Origin: Oxyruncus cristatus | Taxonomy: Eukaryota > Chordata > Aves > Passeriformes > Cotingidae | Assembly: GCA_013399855.1 (NCBI GenBank) | Contig: VXAY01005880.1 | Span: 451,712-515,711 of the forward strand | Direction of reading: 5' to 3' | DNA: 64,000 nucleotides | In this document: one piece after another, positions 26,907 to 36,560 of the stretch | How the letters are laid out: each line of letters begins with the position of its first letter | How positions within the stretch are numbered: position 1 is the stretch's first letter | The notes under the pieces: generated by a model | Told to the model about the DNA's origin: nothing | Databases searched by the model: none | What the model saw: only the letters and a program-made list of their open reading frames with translations | Made by a program: the position numbers and the translations under genes

Positions 26907-26949
26907 CCATCCATCCATCCATCCATCCATCCATCCATCCATCCATCCA
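26907..26949. repeat. (CCAT)n microsatellite, about 10.8 units
   Basis: An uninterrupted tetranucleotide run of 43 bp lying between two CR1 pieces. Its length and purity suggest it is polymorphic. Confidence 0.95.
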
Positions 26950-26966
26950 ATCAATTTCACCCAAGC

Positions 26967-26992
26967 TCAGCCATTCTGTGATTCTATGAATT
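26967..26992 (+). mobile_element. Short CR1 3' tail, plus orientation
   Basis: ccattctgtgattctatgaa is the standard avian CR1 3' terminus. Only the last two dozen bases survive, beyond the ATCC repeat. Together with the neighbours it indicates nested or successive insertions. Confidence 0.7.
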
Positions 26993-28860
26993 ATTAGAAC
27001 TGAGAAAACTATTTGATACTCTCACCATAATGCAGATTTCTCCCTAAACAAGGAAGTGAAACTCAAGAGCCAAATAGGTAGATGCTCCCTCCTTAATTAA
27101 TCTTCTTGCTTCCTGGAACTCTTCACCATTATTACTTATGTCTCATCTTAATTAAACCATAGCTAACCTGTGGTCCTTCAGCTTCATAAAGACACTCAGT
27201 TTAAGATTCATACCTTCCAAGAGAGTGACCATGAGCTCCTTTTCAAATCCATGGGGAGAAACACAAATTTCATCATTTAAAATAGACTGGACTTCTTGTT
27301 CCCTGGAGGAACTTGCCTGTTCTCTGAACCCAGGCAATAATCTGCAAATGCTGAGGTGTCTTGAGTTGAGAGATGTGAATCCAGCAGAAATCTCTTCTGT
27401 AACCATACCACAGGCTTTACAGGCAACTGCTCTGTCAGGGAAGAGAAAAAAGATTAAGAGAAAGAAAACAATGCCTTTGGTATGCTCCTTCTGAGAGGTG
27501 TTGTTTCAGAAATGAAATGTAAGGCCATGCTCACTGGACCTCCCAATAGAACTCTTCCAATTTACCTGCTTACATAAATGTAGAGATGCTCTGGTAAAAC
27601 CTACAGTCAGTGGTATTTAGGACAGTCAAAATATTTAAATAAAACCACCAGTAAAATAGCCAATAAAACTTTGAGTGTTTGACATGTTTCCAATTTCATT
27701 CCCACATGGTGAGTCCTTCTAAGTGGAAAACTCAATCGAGGCAGGTCTGAACCAAATAACCATTGTCTAAACTGGACTCTACTCCCACCACACTAGAAAC
27801 TTTGTCTCTGCTTCAGGCTGTAGCAATGGCCACATAAACTAACGATTCAGCACTTTCCAACCAGCATTTTTCTGATTAGGAAGACATAGGATAACCTTCA
27901 CAAAAATCCCTAACTCCTTCAAGACCTCAAAATGCACAGGTGGCTAAGATATGAAATGGATCATGCTGACCTCAAAGAGGCTGAAAGATCACAGGTTCTG
28001 GAAAAGTGTTGTTCAAAGAAACAGGGTTTAAAATTCCCTCAAATTTTGGACAGCCTCAACTCTGCAAGAGACTGGAGAATGAGTTATCTGGATCAAATTT
28101 GCCACATAAAGTGTTTTATGATTTTAAAATGGAGAATGTGGTGGGGGAAAAAAAGCATTCAGCAATGCGACAGGAGATCGGAAATATTTTGGACTGTTCT
28201 GTCTAAGCCTCTCCTGACCTACAGAGTCTGGTAGTTTCACTCAGCGCTTCCCAGCATCCCGGAGCAGGACGAGTTCCTTATGTTGTTCCAAGGAGGTATT
28301 TTTAGAAATACATAGTCTTGATGTAGACTAACATATCATTAGTAGCATTTTAAAAAACAGCCCTGTTCAGTCTTATCACTACACTAATCCTCTGCAATAT
28401 ATTCCATTGCATATATTCCAATGCACATATTCCCCAATCACAACAAAATAGGAGACAAAGCATATTAGCCAGAGACAACCTGGACATCTTCCAGTGCAAA
28501 CTGTCCCCAGTGAGTGTGTTCATGGGATCCCTTTAGAGACAGTGGCAGGCGCAGGGTGTGCTGGACATCCTGCCCTCGGCCTCACAGCGGTTAACCTGCA
28601 CAAGGCTGCTCAGAGGTCCTTTGCTGCAAAGAGGGATTCACTTACAATCAGGAGGTTAAGGCTGGGCTGGAAGCCAGGACATGAAGCACCATCCTCTCCT
28701 GGCGGAAGAAAGGGGCCAGCATTTACACAGGCAAAACCTGGATGTGGTGGACTGCAGAAAAAAAAAACCAAAACTGTCCCCAGGAGGCCTCTAGGTCCTC
28801 ACCATCCTCTCCCTTCCATCCTCCCCGCAGGACTGAAGGACGTCATTGTATTGCACTGAG
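26993..28860. other. Intergenic, upstream of the ALG11 CpG island
   Basis: No gene could be supported. A 100-codon open frame at 27932-28234 has no recognisable domain, splice context or codon signal. Confidence 0.55.
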
Positions 28861-29080
28861 CGGCACGTGTTGTGTCTGACTAAGCTATGTCAGTGCTGTG
28901 CTGCTTTCCACTCTCTTCTGGCATTCCCGGGGGAGATGGTTTGTGTGGTAGCACAGCGCTCCCAACAACCTACTGCACCTCACTTCTCCCACGGGGGTAC
29001 GGAGCTCTGTGCTTGTTGACGGGGGCGGAAATGAGAAGCAGATGCTGTAAAATGAAAAGGAAGAGGTGGTGGGTAAGGAG

Positions 29081-29116
29081 GAGACGGAGGTAAAGGCGGA
29101 GACGGAGGTAAAGGCG
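29081..29116 (+). repeat. 18-bp direct tandem duplication in the ALG11 promoter
   Basis: Two perfect adjacent copies of gagacggaggtaaaggcg (29081-29098 and 29099-29116), followed by a degenerate partial copy (gagcaggcggaggc). It lies about 140 bp upstream of the ALG11 ATG. Confidence 0.95.
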
Positions 29117-29250
29117 GAGCAGGCGGAGGCAGCAACGTCGCCGCTCCCGCCCCCCCGGGGGCGGTGCCATCCGGTAGCCGATGCCAGGCTGGTCTCTCCT
29201 CTCCCGGCCGGGAGCCGCCCTTTCCGTCGGAAAAGCTTCGCGGCGTTGTC

Positions 29251-29262
29251 CAAGATGGTGGC
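29251..29262 (+). promoter_or_regulatory. ALG11: TISU/YY1-like element overlapping the ALG11 start codon
   Basis: CAAGATGGTGGC contains the ATG and matches 11 of 12 positions of the TISU consensus SAASATGGCGGC. Such elements bind YY1 and permit cap-proximal, scanning-independent initiation on mRNAs with very short 5' UTRs. The activity is inferred, not shown. Confidence 0.55.
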
Positions 29263-29292
29263 GGGAGGGCTGTGCCTGTGTGGGCTCGTCAG
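29255..29292 (+). CDS. ALG11: ALG11 exon 1 (coding part)
   Basis: 38 coding nt: [12 protein letters not shown] plus two bases of Arg13, donor CAG|gtaccg. This matches the short N-terminus of vertebrate ALG11 (human begins MAAGERSWCLCKLLR). It is far too short to stand out by ORF length. Confidence 0.88.
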
Positions 29293-32200
29293 GTACCGGG
29301 GTGCGGGGGCGGCGCGTCCTGGCAGCGGAGAGCGAGGGGACGAGGCGGCCCCTTCCCGGCCGCGCTCCCGCATCCCCCCGAGCCCGCCCGGGCAGAGCGC
29401 GGTGGGATAGGTGCCGCCCGGCTCCTGGCCGTGCCGCCGGCCCCGGATGGGTTAATGTGCCGTTCCGCTGCTCCCTGCCGAAAATGGAAGTGTTTCCTGA
29501 CGTGTCAGTCGTGACTCGTGGGCAGCTCCTTTGGCGCTGAGTAAACTGTTTATCATAAAGGCTGTTTATCGTAAGGCGTAGCCCAGCAGGAGGAGCCGGG
29601 CGCAGTCCCTGTGAGGCCCAGTGGGCCAGGAAGACACTCCTGTGAGAAACATCCCGTCAGTGGATTAGGAGGGCCGAGAGGGAGGCGGTGGAGGGCGAAG
29701 GGAATACCCCTGTCAGTGTCTCAGAGGCCACCGTAAACGGGTCTCTAGAGAAACTACATGGAGCTTCTCTGGAGAGCTGACATAGCTCTTCACATCTCAG
29801 GGGAATGGTGCGTGAGGCTGGAGCGGGAAATGGCTGGCCCCGGGAAATTGGCACCAAAGCAGTTCGCAATAAGGCAGGCCGAACAGGAACTTGGACTGAA
29901 TAAAACTCTTACAGTAAATCTATTTAGAAATCACTCTGCTAGTTGTGTATTGCCCGATTGCTGAAGGCATGCAGCTTTTAGTGGGTAGAGCACGTGGAGA
30001 TAGATACAGGTATATGTAAACAGTAAACAATAATAAATGATTGCAAGATAATAGGAGGGGGAAAAGTGATCTTTAGCTAAACAATGTAGAGTAGTGGTTT
30101 TATTTCTTTAATTTTCATTTAATTGTTGAATTAATGCACAGATACTGATGATGATTTCTGACATTAGAAGAACTCAAGAAATAGTTGAACTCCTGTAGCT
30201 CTCCCTGTGAGCCCTTCTTGCTCAACTTCATACATAGTATTTCTTTAAAGCAGTTATGTATTTTAAAATTTCTGGCTTGTTTCAGATTGCTGTGCTCATT
30301 GTTAATTCCTGCATTATTTCTAAGTGGAATTTTGTGCGTCTGCTTGGTGGTACTGCTGTGGGGAATGCGGCTCTGGATACAACAGAGGAAAAAGCAGTTA
30401 AGCTCAGCGGGAAGAGATGGGAAGCGGCCATTGCTGGTGGCCTTTTTTCACCCATATTGCAATGCAGGAGGTGGAGGGGAGAGAGTCTTGTGGTGTGCTA
30501 TAAGAGCGCTCCAGAAAAAGTAAGCATATATGTTTATCAAACATCGTATTTCATTTCTAGCTTCTGATGGTGTTACTTATGCATTTTACTTAAGTAGATA
30601 TTATTAATCTACCAGTCCCACATTTTATTTTACATCTGAGTTCCGTATGGTTGCACCATTCCACTTCATCCCTTTACCCAGATTTTGCTCTTTTCTGCTG
30701 TGGCATCTCTCACTTTTTTCTGTATCTCCTTCGGAGAACCCCTCCTTCCTCCTCAGTTTTCCACCTCTGGTATGGAACTTTGTATAGCCATAACTCATCC
30801 GTAGATACTGATAATCTTGATACTTGCCTCTTGGTGCAGGAGGCAAAACAAGTTAATATCTGAAGTGGATTTAATGTTGGCACATCCCCTGATTTGCATG
30901 GTTGCCTGCAGTTTGCTCCTGCTATGCAATAAACAGACATCTGTAGGGCAGGGTGTTCTTAGGTCTGTAGAATAATACTGAGCTCCTTTTACTCCAAAAT
31001 AATATTCCCCAAGTCCTCAGCCGTATGCTTTTCTGCAAATCAGGAAAAAACTGTGGAAGTGTTAGGAAAAGTATAATGTAATTAAAGTAATTTCAGTAGC
31101 TGTGTCAGACCTTTGTTCTCACATTCTTCTTGAGTAATTTTGAACAGATAATAGTTTAGCTTCTTGTTAAAAAATTTGAAGACAAGAATGTATGCAATTC
31201 TTTTTCTCTATTCTTACAGGTACAGAAATGTAACGTGTGTTGTTTACACTGGTGACAGAGATGCCACTGGAGAAGAAATAGTAGAAGGTGCTTTCAGAAG
31301 ATTCAATATTAAATTAATTCATCCTGTGAAATTTGTATTCCTAGAAAAACGCTACCTTGTGGAAGCTTCTCTTTATCCTCACTTCACTTTGCTGGGACAA
31401 AGTTTAGGATCAGTGTTCCTTGGCTGGGAAGCTCTTCTAAAGTGTGTTCCTGATATTTATATTGACTCAATGGGTTATGCCTTCACACTTCCCCTCTTTA
31501 AATATTTAGGAGGTTGTCACGTTGGATGCTACGTCCATTATCCCACTATCAGCACCGATATGCTTTCTGTTATTAGGAATCAGGACACCAGGTTTAACAA
31601 CGCAGCCTTCATTACAAACAGCCCTTTCTTCAGCAAATGTAAGCTTGTCTACTACTACTTCTTTGCCTTCATGTATGGGTTGGTTGGTTCCTGCAGTGAT
31701 GTGATAATGGTTAATTCTTCTTGGACACTAAATCATATCCTTTCCCTCTGGAGAGCTGGGGCTTGCACTAGTGTTGTGTATCCACCATGCGATGTCCAGA
31801 GTTTCCTGGATATTCCACTGGAGGTGGAAAAGAGCACCAGTGAATATTCCATTGTTTCTGTCAGCCAGTTCAGGCCTGAAAAAGATCATCCTTTGCAAAT
31901 CAGAGCCTTTGCTAAATTGCTGAAAGAGAAGCGAGTGGGGCAGCAGCCGTCGTTGAAGCTGATCTTAATTGGAGGCTGTCGTAACCAGCAGGATGAAGAG
32001 CGTGTAAATAACCTGAAATGTCTTTGCGAAGAGCTGGGGGTCAGTAACGATGTGATGTTCAGGATAAACATTCCCTTTGAGGAGCTTAAGAGACACCTGG
32101 CCGAGGCCACCATCGGACTGCATACCATGTGGAATGAGCACTTCGGGATCGGTCAGTACCTTTCCTTAGTTCAGCCTTTTGTCCCTCGGTGTATAGGCAT

Positions 32201-34432
32201 AGAGGTCTGCATGCCGAGCTGGTGTCCAGCTCCCATTCCCATTGGAGCCAGCGTAGCTGCAGTAAAGCCTACAGGACCAATACAGTCGTCTAACCACTAG
32301 GTGCTACTGTAGTGCAAGCTGAAGCACTGTAGTCATAGACTGTTAATCCTGGGCATCCCCTGGTCACCTAAACAGGCAGCTAGTCCCATCTATGCTGCCC
32401 AGGATGTCCTGCTGACCTCTAGCTAGCGCCCTGCAAGGTCATGGGTCACCCCATAATCCGTGTGTTAGGTTTACCAGCCTTACACAGAGGCCTTCCAGAG
32501 CCTCAAAAGGCAGCAGGTACTTCTGATTAAGCACCTTAGATTGTGCTCCACAGACAGCAGGAGGAGCTTAGAAACAGTTCATGTGTAGATGTCCATGTGT
32601 AGAGATTTTGGTCGTATTTCACCTGCCTCAAATGCTGTTTGAAATGTCCAATTATGTTATGGGGCTCAAGCTGCTGTTTCAAAGGTGTGAGTCTCCCACA
32701 GATCTTGTTTGTTGTAAATAAGCCCTGTGAAGGTGCCACCAGGTACCCTGGGCTGTCTCACGGCATTGTGCACCTATGCTGAGGCAAATAAATCAAGTCC
32801 GTAAATCAACTGGTGCAGCATGGAGCAGAATGCCAAAGAGGAGCTGGGTCCTGGTTTGCTCTATGCTGTCATACAGAATTAAGGTGTGGGGCTCAGTTTA
32901 TTTGGATTAGTTGAGTCCTGACCTTTAGAGGTTGCCCATCTGCCATAAATCTACAGCAGGGTAAATTAGCAGCCAAGCAGATGGATGCCGTACTTGGCTA
33001 TAATGTGACTAAACTGCAGGCAATGTCTTCAGACTATCAGAGTACAATTTAAGTATCAGGAGTAGTAGTTTATGGTCTGTAGGAACTTGGTATAAAAAAT
33101 GTACCCTGAAGTGTTTCCCAGAAGCAACTGCAAAATAATGTGCTCTCGTTTTTTTTCCTCCCACAAAACCATTTAGTTAAATTTATAAAAAAAGTGACAC
33201 AATCACGCTGTGATTTTCAATTTGAGCATTATTTCACCTTCATCTCAAGGGCTTTTTGTCTGCAAAAAGCACGTTCCAGAACTCTGGTGCATTATTCATA
33301 GTAGTCAATGTTTGAGCTGGGAAAACTTATGAAAATCAATTCAGAACTGAGTAGAATCAGCAATTAAAGTGATTTAATTTGATAAAAAATAATTTGATAA
33401 AAAATAGGAGGTCTGTTCTGGAACCATGGAGGAGAATTAAATTGTTATATACATTACACGCTCTTACTACACCGCTGCTTTTGCCTGAGAAGAGCTTACT
33501 GATTCCCATTTCATTAAAATGTCTTCCATCAAAAATACAGATGTATCGATAACAATTTTTGCTAGTGTCTTGCTGAATTGTCAAAATCTGTAAAGATTTG
33601 TTAATCTGCAAAATACTGAACTTCTGAGTATTATCTGATTGAAATGTGCACAATCAGCTTCTTTCTCAGTATTTTCAATACACTTAAAATCTTCAGTGTG
33701 AATGAAAAAAATGAATAGTCACATTCCGCTCCAACTTTTAAATTTTTTTTGCAGCACCATACCATAAAACCAGTGTTGCAGTGTTCTGTCACAAAGCTAC
33801 CTACCATGTTTATCTCTACATTTATTTCAATATCTAGCTTTTTTTCCCACCATATATAATGCTGAGAGAATCCGTCTCAGGTAAATCAGATATAATAACC
33901 ACAACTTAACCAAATTGATTTCTTATTTCAATTTTATGTGTTTAAGAGAAACTATCATTTCAGTCCTTAGAACTGAAAAACTTAAATTTGTGTTTCTTAT
34001 GAGACCATTTTCACTGTATTTTTCCAACTTAGCTAGAATGGCAGTCTGTAGTAACTTACAGTTCTGGCTGAGTTTTACTGTTGTTTTAACTTTCCAGTGT
34101 TTTAAGAGCCAAATTACATGATGTGCACATTCACATAATTGTGTTTTGTATCTTTTACAGGAGTAGTTGAATGTATGGCAGCTGGCACAGTTATCCTGGC
34201 TCACAATTCTGGAGGCCCCAAATTAGATATTGTGGTACCCTATGAAGGACATGTTACAGGCTTCCTAGCAGAGGACGAGGACGATTATGCCGAGACAATG
34301 GCTTATATCCTCTCTTTGTCTCCTGAAAAAAGATTAGAGATCAGAGAAAACGCTCGTCGCTCTGTGCACAGGTTTTCGAACCAGCATTTTGAAGACACAT
34401 TCCTGTTATCCGTGGAACCGTTATTTAAATAA
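29255..34432 (+). CDS. ALG11: ALG11, GDP-Man:Man3GlcNAc2-PP-dolichol alpha-1,2-mannosyltransferase (complete, 4 exons)
   Basis: ALG11 adds the fourth and fifth mannoses (alpha-1,2) to the dolichol-linked N-glycan precursor on the cytosolic face of the ER. Exons 29255-29292, 30286-30519, 31220-32151 and 34161-34432 join in phase to 1,476 nt, 491 aa plus stop; human ALG11 is 492 aa. An N-terminal transmembrane anchor spans about residues 16-39 ([20 protein letters not shown]). The GT-B/GT4 fold shows [17 protein letters not shown] at about 66-82, [14 protein letters not shown], and the EX7E catalytic motif E397-E405 (EHFGIGVVE) split by intron 3. [20 protein letters not shown] follows. The start ATG lies in the CpG island and fits the TISU consensus. 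No damage was seen. Confidence 0.97.
30286..30519 (+). CDS. ALG11: ALG11 exon 2 (membrane anchor and donor-site glycine loop)
   Basis: 234 nt, acceptor tgtttcag and donor AA|gtaagc. It encodes the N-terminal transmembrane helix, then [20 protein letters not shown] and [12 protein letters not shown], the first strand and glycine-rich loop of the GT-B N-terminal domain. Confidence 0.95.
31220..32151 (+). CDS. ALG11: ALG11 exon 3 (main catalytic body)
   Basis: 932 nt, acceptor ttcttacag and donor ATCG|gtcagt. It encodes most of the enzyme, including [48 protein letters not shown] and the first Glu of EX7E (WNEHFGIG). The frame stays open 149 nt past the donor, so intron retention would give a shortened product with an unrelated tail. 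Confidence 0.96.
34161..34432 (+). CDS. ALG11: ALG11 exon 4 (EX7E second Glu to stop)
   Basis: 272 nt from acceptor tcttttacag to TAA. It encodes [40 protein letters not shown] and a conserved C-terminal PLFK. Intron 3 (2.0 kb) contains nothing recognisable. Confidence 0.96.
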
Positions 34433-34441
34433 ATGTATATA

Positions 34442-34538
34442 AATAAAAATTTATATGAGTAAAATTAACTTTTTGTATTTGACTGTGTGGCAGCTGTAAG
34501 TATATCTAATCTATGATCTCTTGGTCCCATTCAATAAA
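34442..34538 (+). terminator. ALG11: ALG11 polyadenylation signals
   Basis: Two AATAAA hexamers at 34442-34447 and 34533-34538. The second is followed by a T-rich run (ggttttttttttctttc), a good downstream element, so the main cleavage site is probably near 34550-34560. Confidence 0.7.
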
Positions 34539-34880
34539 GAGGTTTTTTTTTCTTTCTTCCAGGCTATCTACTGTATGTAACAGATTTTTTTTTTTCTACT
34601 GGGAAAGAAATACTTCTGTGTTGACTTCATGACAGTGTGGTGCACTTCAAAACCCCTCTGGATTCACAATTCATGATATTGCTTTGGTAACAGAACTACA
34701 TCAGGAAGTTCTTTTATTTATTGAATACTTTCAGTCTTCACCCATTTTATGGCTCTCTACCCACAGTTACACTTTTTGAAGCCAACACTTTTGGTTTATA
34801 CCCTTTCTGTCTGGTAATTTTTTTTCCCAGAATCAACAGCACGTTTTCAATTTGATCTTCCTTGTTGTGTGGCAAATTCT

Positions 34881-34918
34881 GTTACATAGGATTTTAATTG
34901 TTACATAGGATTTTAATT
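34881..34918. repeat. 19-bp perfect tandem duplication
   Basis: Two adjacent copies of gttacataggattttaatt, about 330 bp beyond the ALG11 poly(A) signal. Probably a recent slippage duplication. Confidence 0.95.
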
Positions 34919-35369
34919 GTAGTTCTGAAGATCTTTACCTACAGTGATTCCTTTAGGATAAACACATGGTAGTATGCTTTTTATAAGTGTGATAATTGCA
35001 CTTTTCTGTGATCCTTATATTAGGTATTTCCTCGTGTCCTTTCATGGTATGACAACTTCATGGTGTTTTTCCAACCCTACTTGGTTAAAAGGTTTTCTGT
35101 CCTTAGGAAATAGGAAGGTCTGGATTACAGAGCATAATTAAATGCTATGCAAACACGAATGTTAAAGCTCTAAATGACTGCTTGTTATAAAACTGAGAAC
35201 AGTACAAACTGTATGTTCAAGAATTTGACATTTGCTTTTGTATGGAAATGGAAAAAACATAAGGCCCTTTTTTTAGCAATCAAAGCAATATTTTATATTT
35301 TAGCAAGCTAAGAGAAGTGCAGAACTTCAACTTAGCAGATTTTTGCTTTATATATAGTACAGCAGAGAG

Positions 35370-35830
35370 GAGATGGTCTGGGAGGTTCCTGGGCTGTGTG
35401 GAAGATAACTTCTTGACAGAGTGCGCCAACCACGAGCAGTGGCGCACTGGACCTGCTGTTTGTGAACAGAGAAGGACAGGTGGGTGATGTGATAATTGGA
35501 GACCAGTTTGGGCACAGTGATCATGAAATGGTAAAGTTTTAAATTCTCAGATAAGGAACAGGGTCAGCAGGATTGCCACCTTGGACTTCCGGAGGGCACA
35601 CCTTGGCCTCTTTAGGAGCCTGGTTGATGAAGTCAGGGCAGTATCCTGAAGGGCAAGAGAGTCCAGGAAGGCTGGACATTCTTCAAGAAGGAAGTCCTAA
35701 AGGTGTAGGAGCAGGCTGTCCCCATGTGCCAAAAGATGAACTGGCAGGGAAGAAGACCAGCCTGTCTGGAACTCAGGGTGCTAACAAACCCTTTTACGGC
35801 TACTATATTAAACTGCTGAGCAGTTGATGA
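35370..35830 (+). mobile_element. CR1 LINE ORF2 endonuclease remnant, plus orientation
   Basis: The frame around 35440-35535 reads LDLLFVNREGQVGDVIIGDQ then FGHSDHEMVKF. This is the C-terminal part of the CR1 apurinic-like endonuclease, with the conserved SDH motif. Later sequence is degraded. It is an internal CR1 fragment with no 3' tail. Confidence 0.8.
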
Positions 35831-36176
35831 TACTACGTAGGGTCTGTACTTTATAAATGAAACTATGGATTACAAAGCTCTACTGGCAGTACAAAGAGGT
35901 TATGAAAAGATGAAAGAGATTCTTAAAACTAGGAGTTGATTGAGCTAGGGAAGTAAAATACAAAAACTAGGAGACTTTCTTACATGATACAAAAATGGTT
36001 AAACAGAGTATGCAATCAGAAACTTGCTTAAGCAAGAGTTGTCAGAGATGTCCATGTAGTTTAGAATAATAGATGAAAGTGTATTTGAGTCTGGATGAGG
36101 ATTTTTCAACATTCTGACATCTGAAAAGTAGCCTGATTTTTTTTCCTTTTAAACAAAATAACAGCCTTCTATCCAT

Positions 36177-36182
36177 TTTATT
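36177..36182 (-). terminator. NEK5: NEK5 candidate polyadenylation signal
   Basis: AATAAA on the minus strand (tttatt on plus), about 186 nt past the NEK5 stop codon. This is the nearest good hexamer and implies a 3' UTR of about 200 nt. Confidence 0.5.
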
Positions 36183-36367
36183 TGAGCGTTTAACACTCTT
36201 GAAAAGCAGTTGATTTACTTGGCATTTAATGTCAGCTATCCTTAAATTTTGTCACTTACGTGGCTGAAATTTCAAGCAAGTTAAAATTTTGCGGCAGTAA
36301 CCCTGCTGATTTTCTAAGTAGCTCTTGCTTCCTGCTTGCCTTTTTCTTGATGTGTGTGAACACTAAA

Positions 36368-36560
36368 TTAGCCATGATTATTTTCTAAATCATCATCAAA
36401 TTGTCCAAGTAGTTTGTGAGGTAAACTCATCTTTTCTTCATCTGTTTGATTTATTGAAAAGATGGGAGACTCTGTGGTTCTCTCTGCTGGAGAAGATGCC
36501 AATTTTTCCAGAGATTTCTCCAGCTCATGTCTGAGTTCATCTTCAGAATCTTCAAAATTT
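36368..36560 (-). CDS. NEK5: NEK5 last coding exon (21)
   Basis: 193 nt from acceptor actttgcag to the TAA stop. It encodes [20 protein letters not shown], ending [10 protein letters not shown], an acidic helical C-terminus absent from the human protein as I recall it. Confidence 0.82.

Larger units (their letters stand above)
28985..29450 (+). promoter_or_regulatory. ALG11: CpG island / ALG11 promoter region
   Basis: GC- and CpG-rich interval spanning the ALG11 first exon, with GC-box-like stretches (ccccccgggggcgg near 29151-29164) and no TATA box. ALG11 exon 1 lies inside it. In human, ATP7B and ALG11 are head to head with very close starts, so the island could also drive ATP7B transcripts leftward. 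That is inference here. Confidence 0.75.
34560..36176. other. ALG11-NEK5 convergent intergenic interval
   Basis: About 1.6 kb between the two 3' ends. It holds the 19-bp tandem duplication and the CR1 endonuclease remnant, and otherwise nothing recognised. No UTP14C-like sequence is seen; in primates that retrogene lies beside ALG11. Confidence 0.65.

Noticed and set aside
27932..28234. 100-codon plus-strand frame in the ATP7B-ALG11 interval
   Set aside because: No family was recognised, there is no splice context, and an overlapping alternative frame is equally open. It is probably chance.
28885..29373. 162-codon minus-strand frame over the ALG11 promoter
   Set aside because: It overlaps the ALG11 first exon in antisense inside a CpG island, is low complexity and Arg/Ser/Pro-rich, and has no support as the ATP7B first exon because no donor in the required phase was found.
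30185..30285. Upstream in-frame extension of ALG11 exon 2
   Set aside because: It would start with TTG. A clear acceptor (tgtttcag) precedes 30286, and exon 1 in the CpG island supplies the conserved N-terminus in the right phase.
32160..36360. UTP14C-like gene next to ALG11
   Set aside because: In primates a UTP14 retrogene sits here. I saw no comparable long open frame, as expected outside primates.
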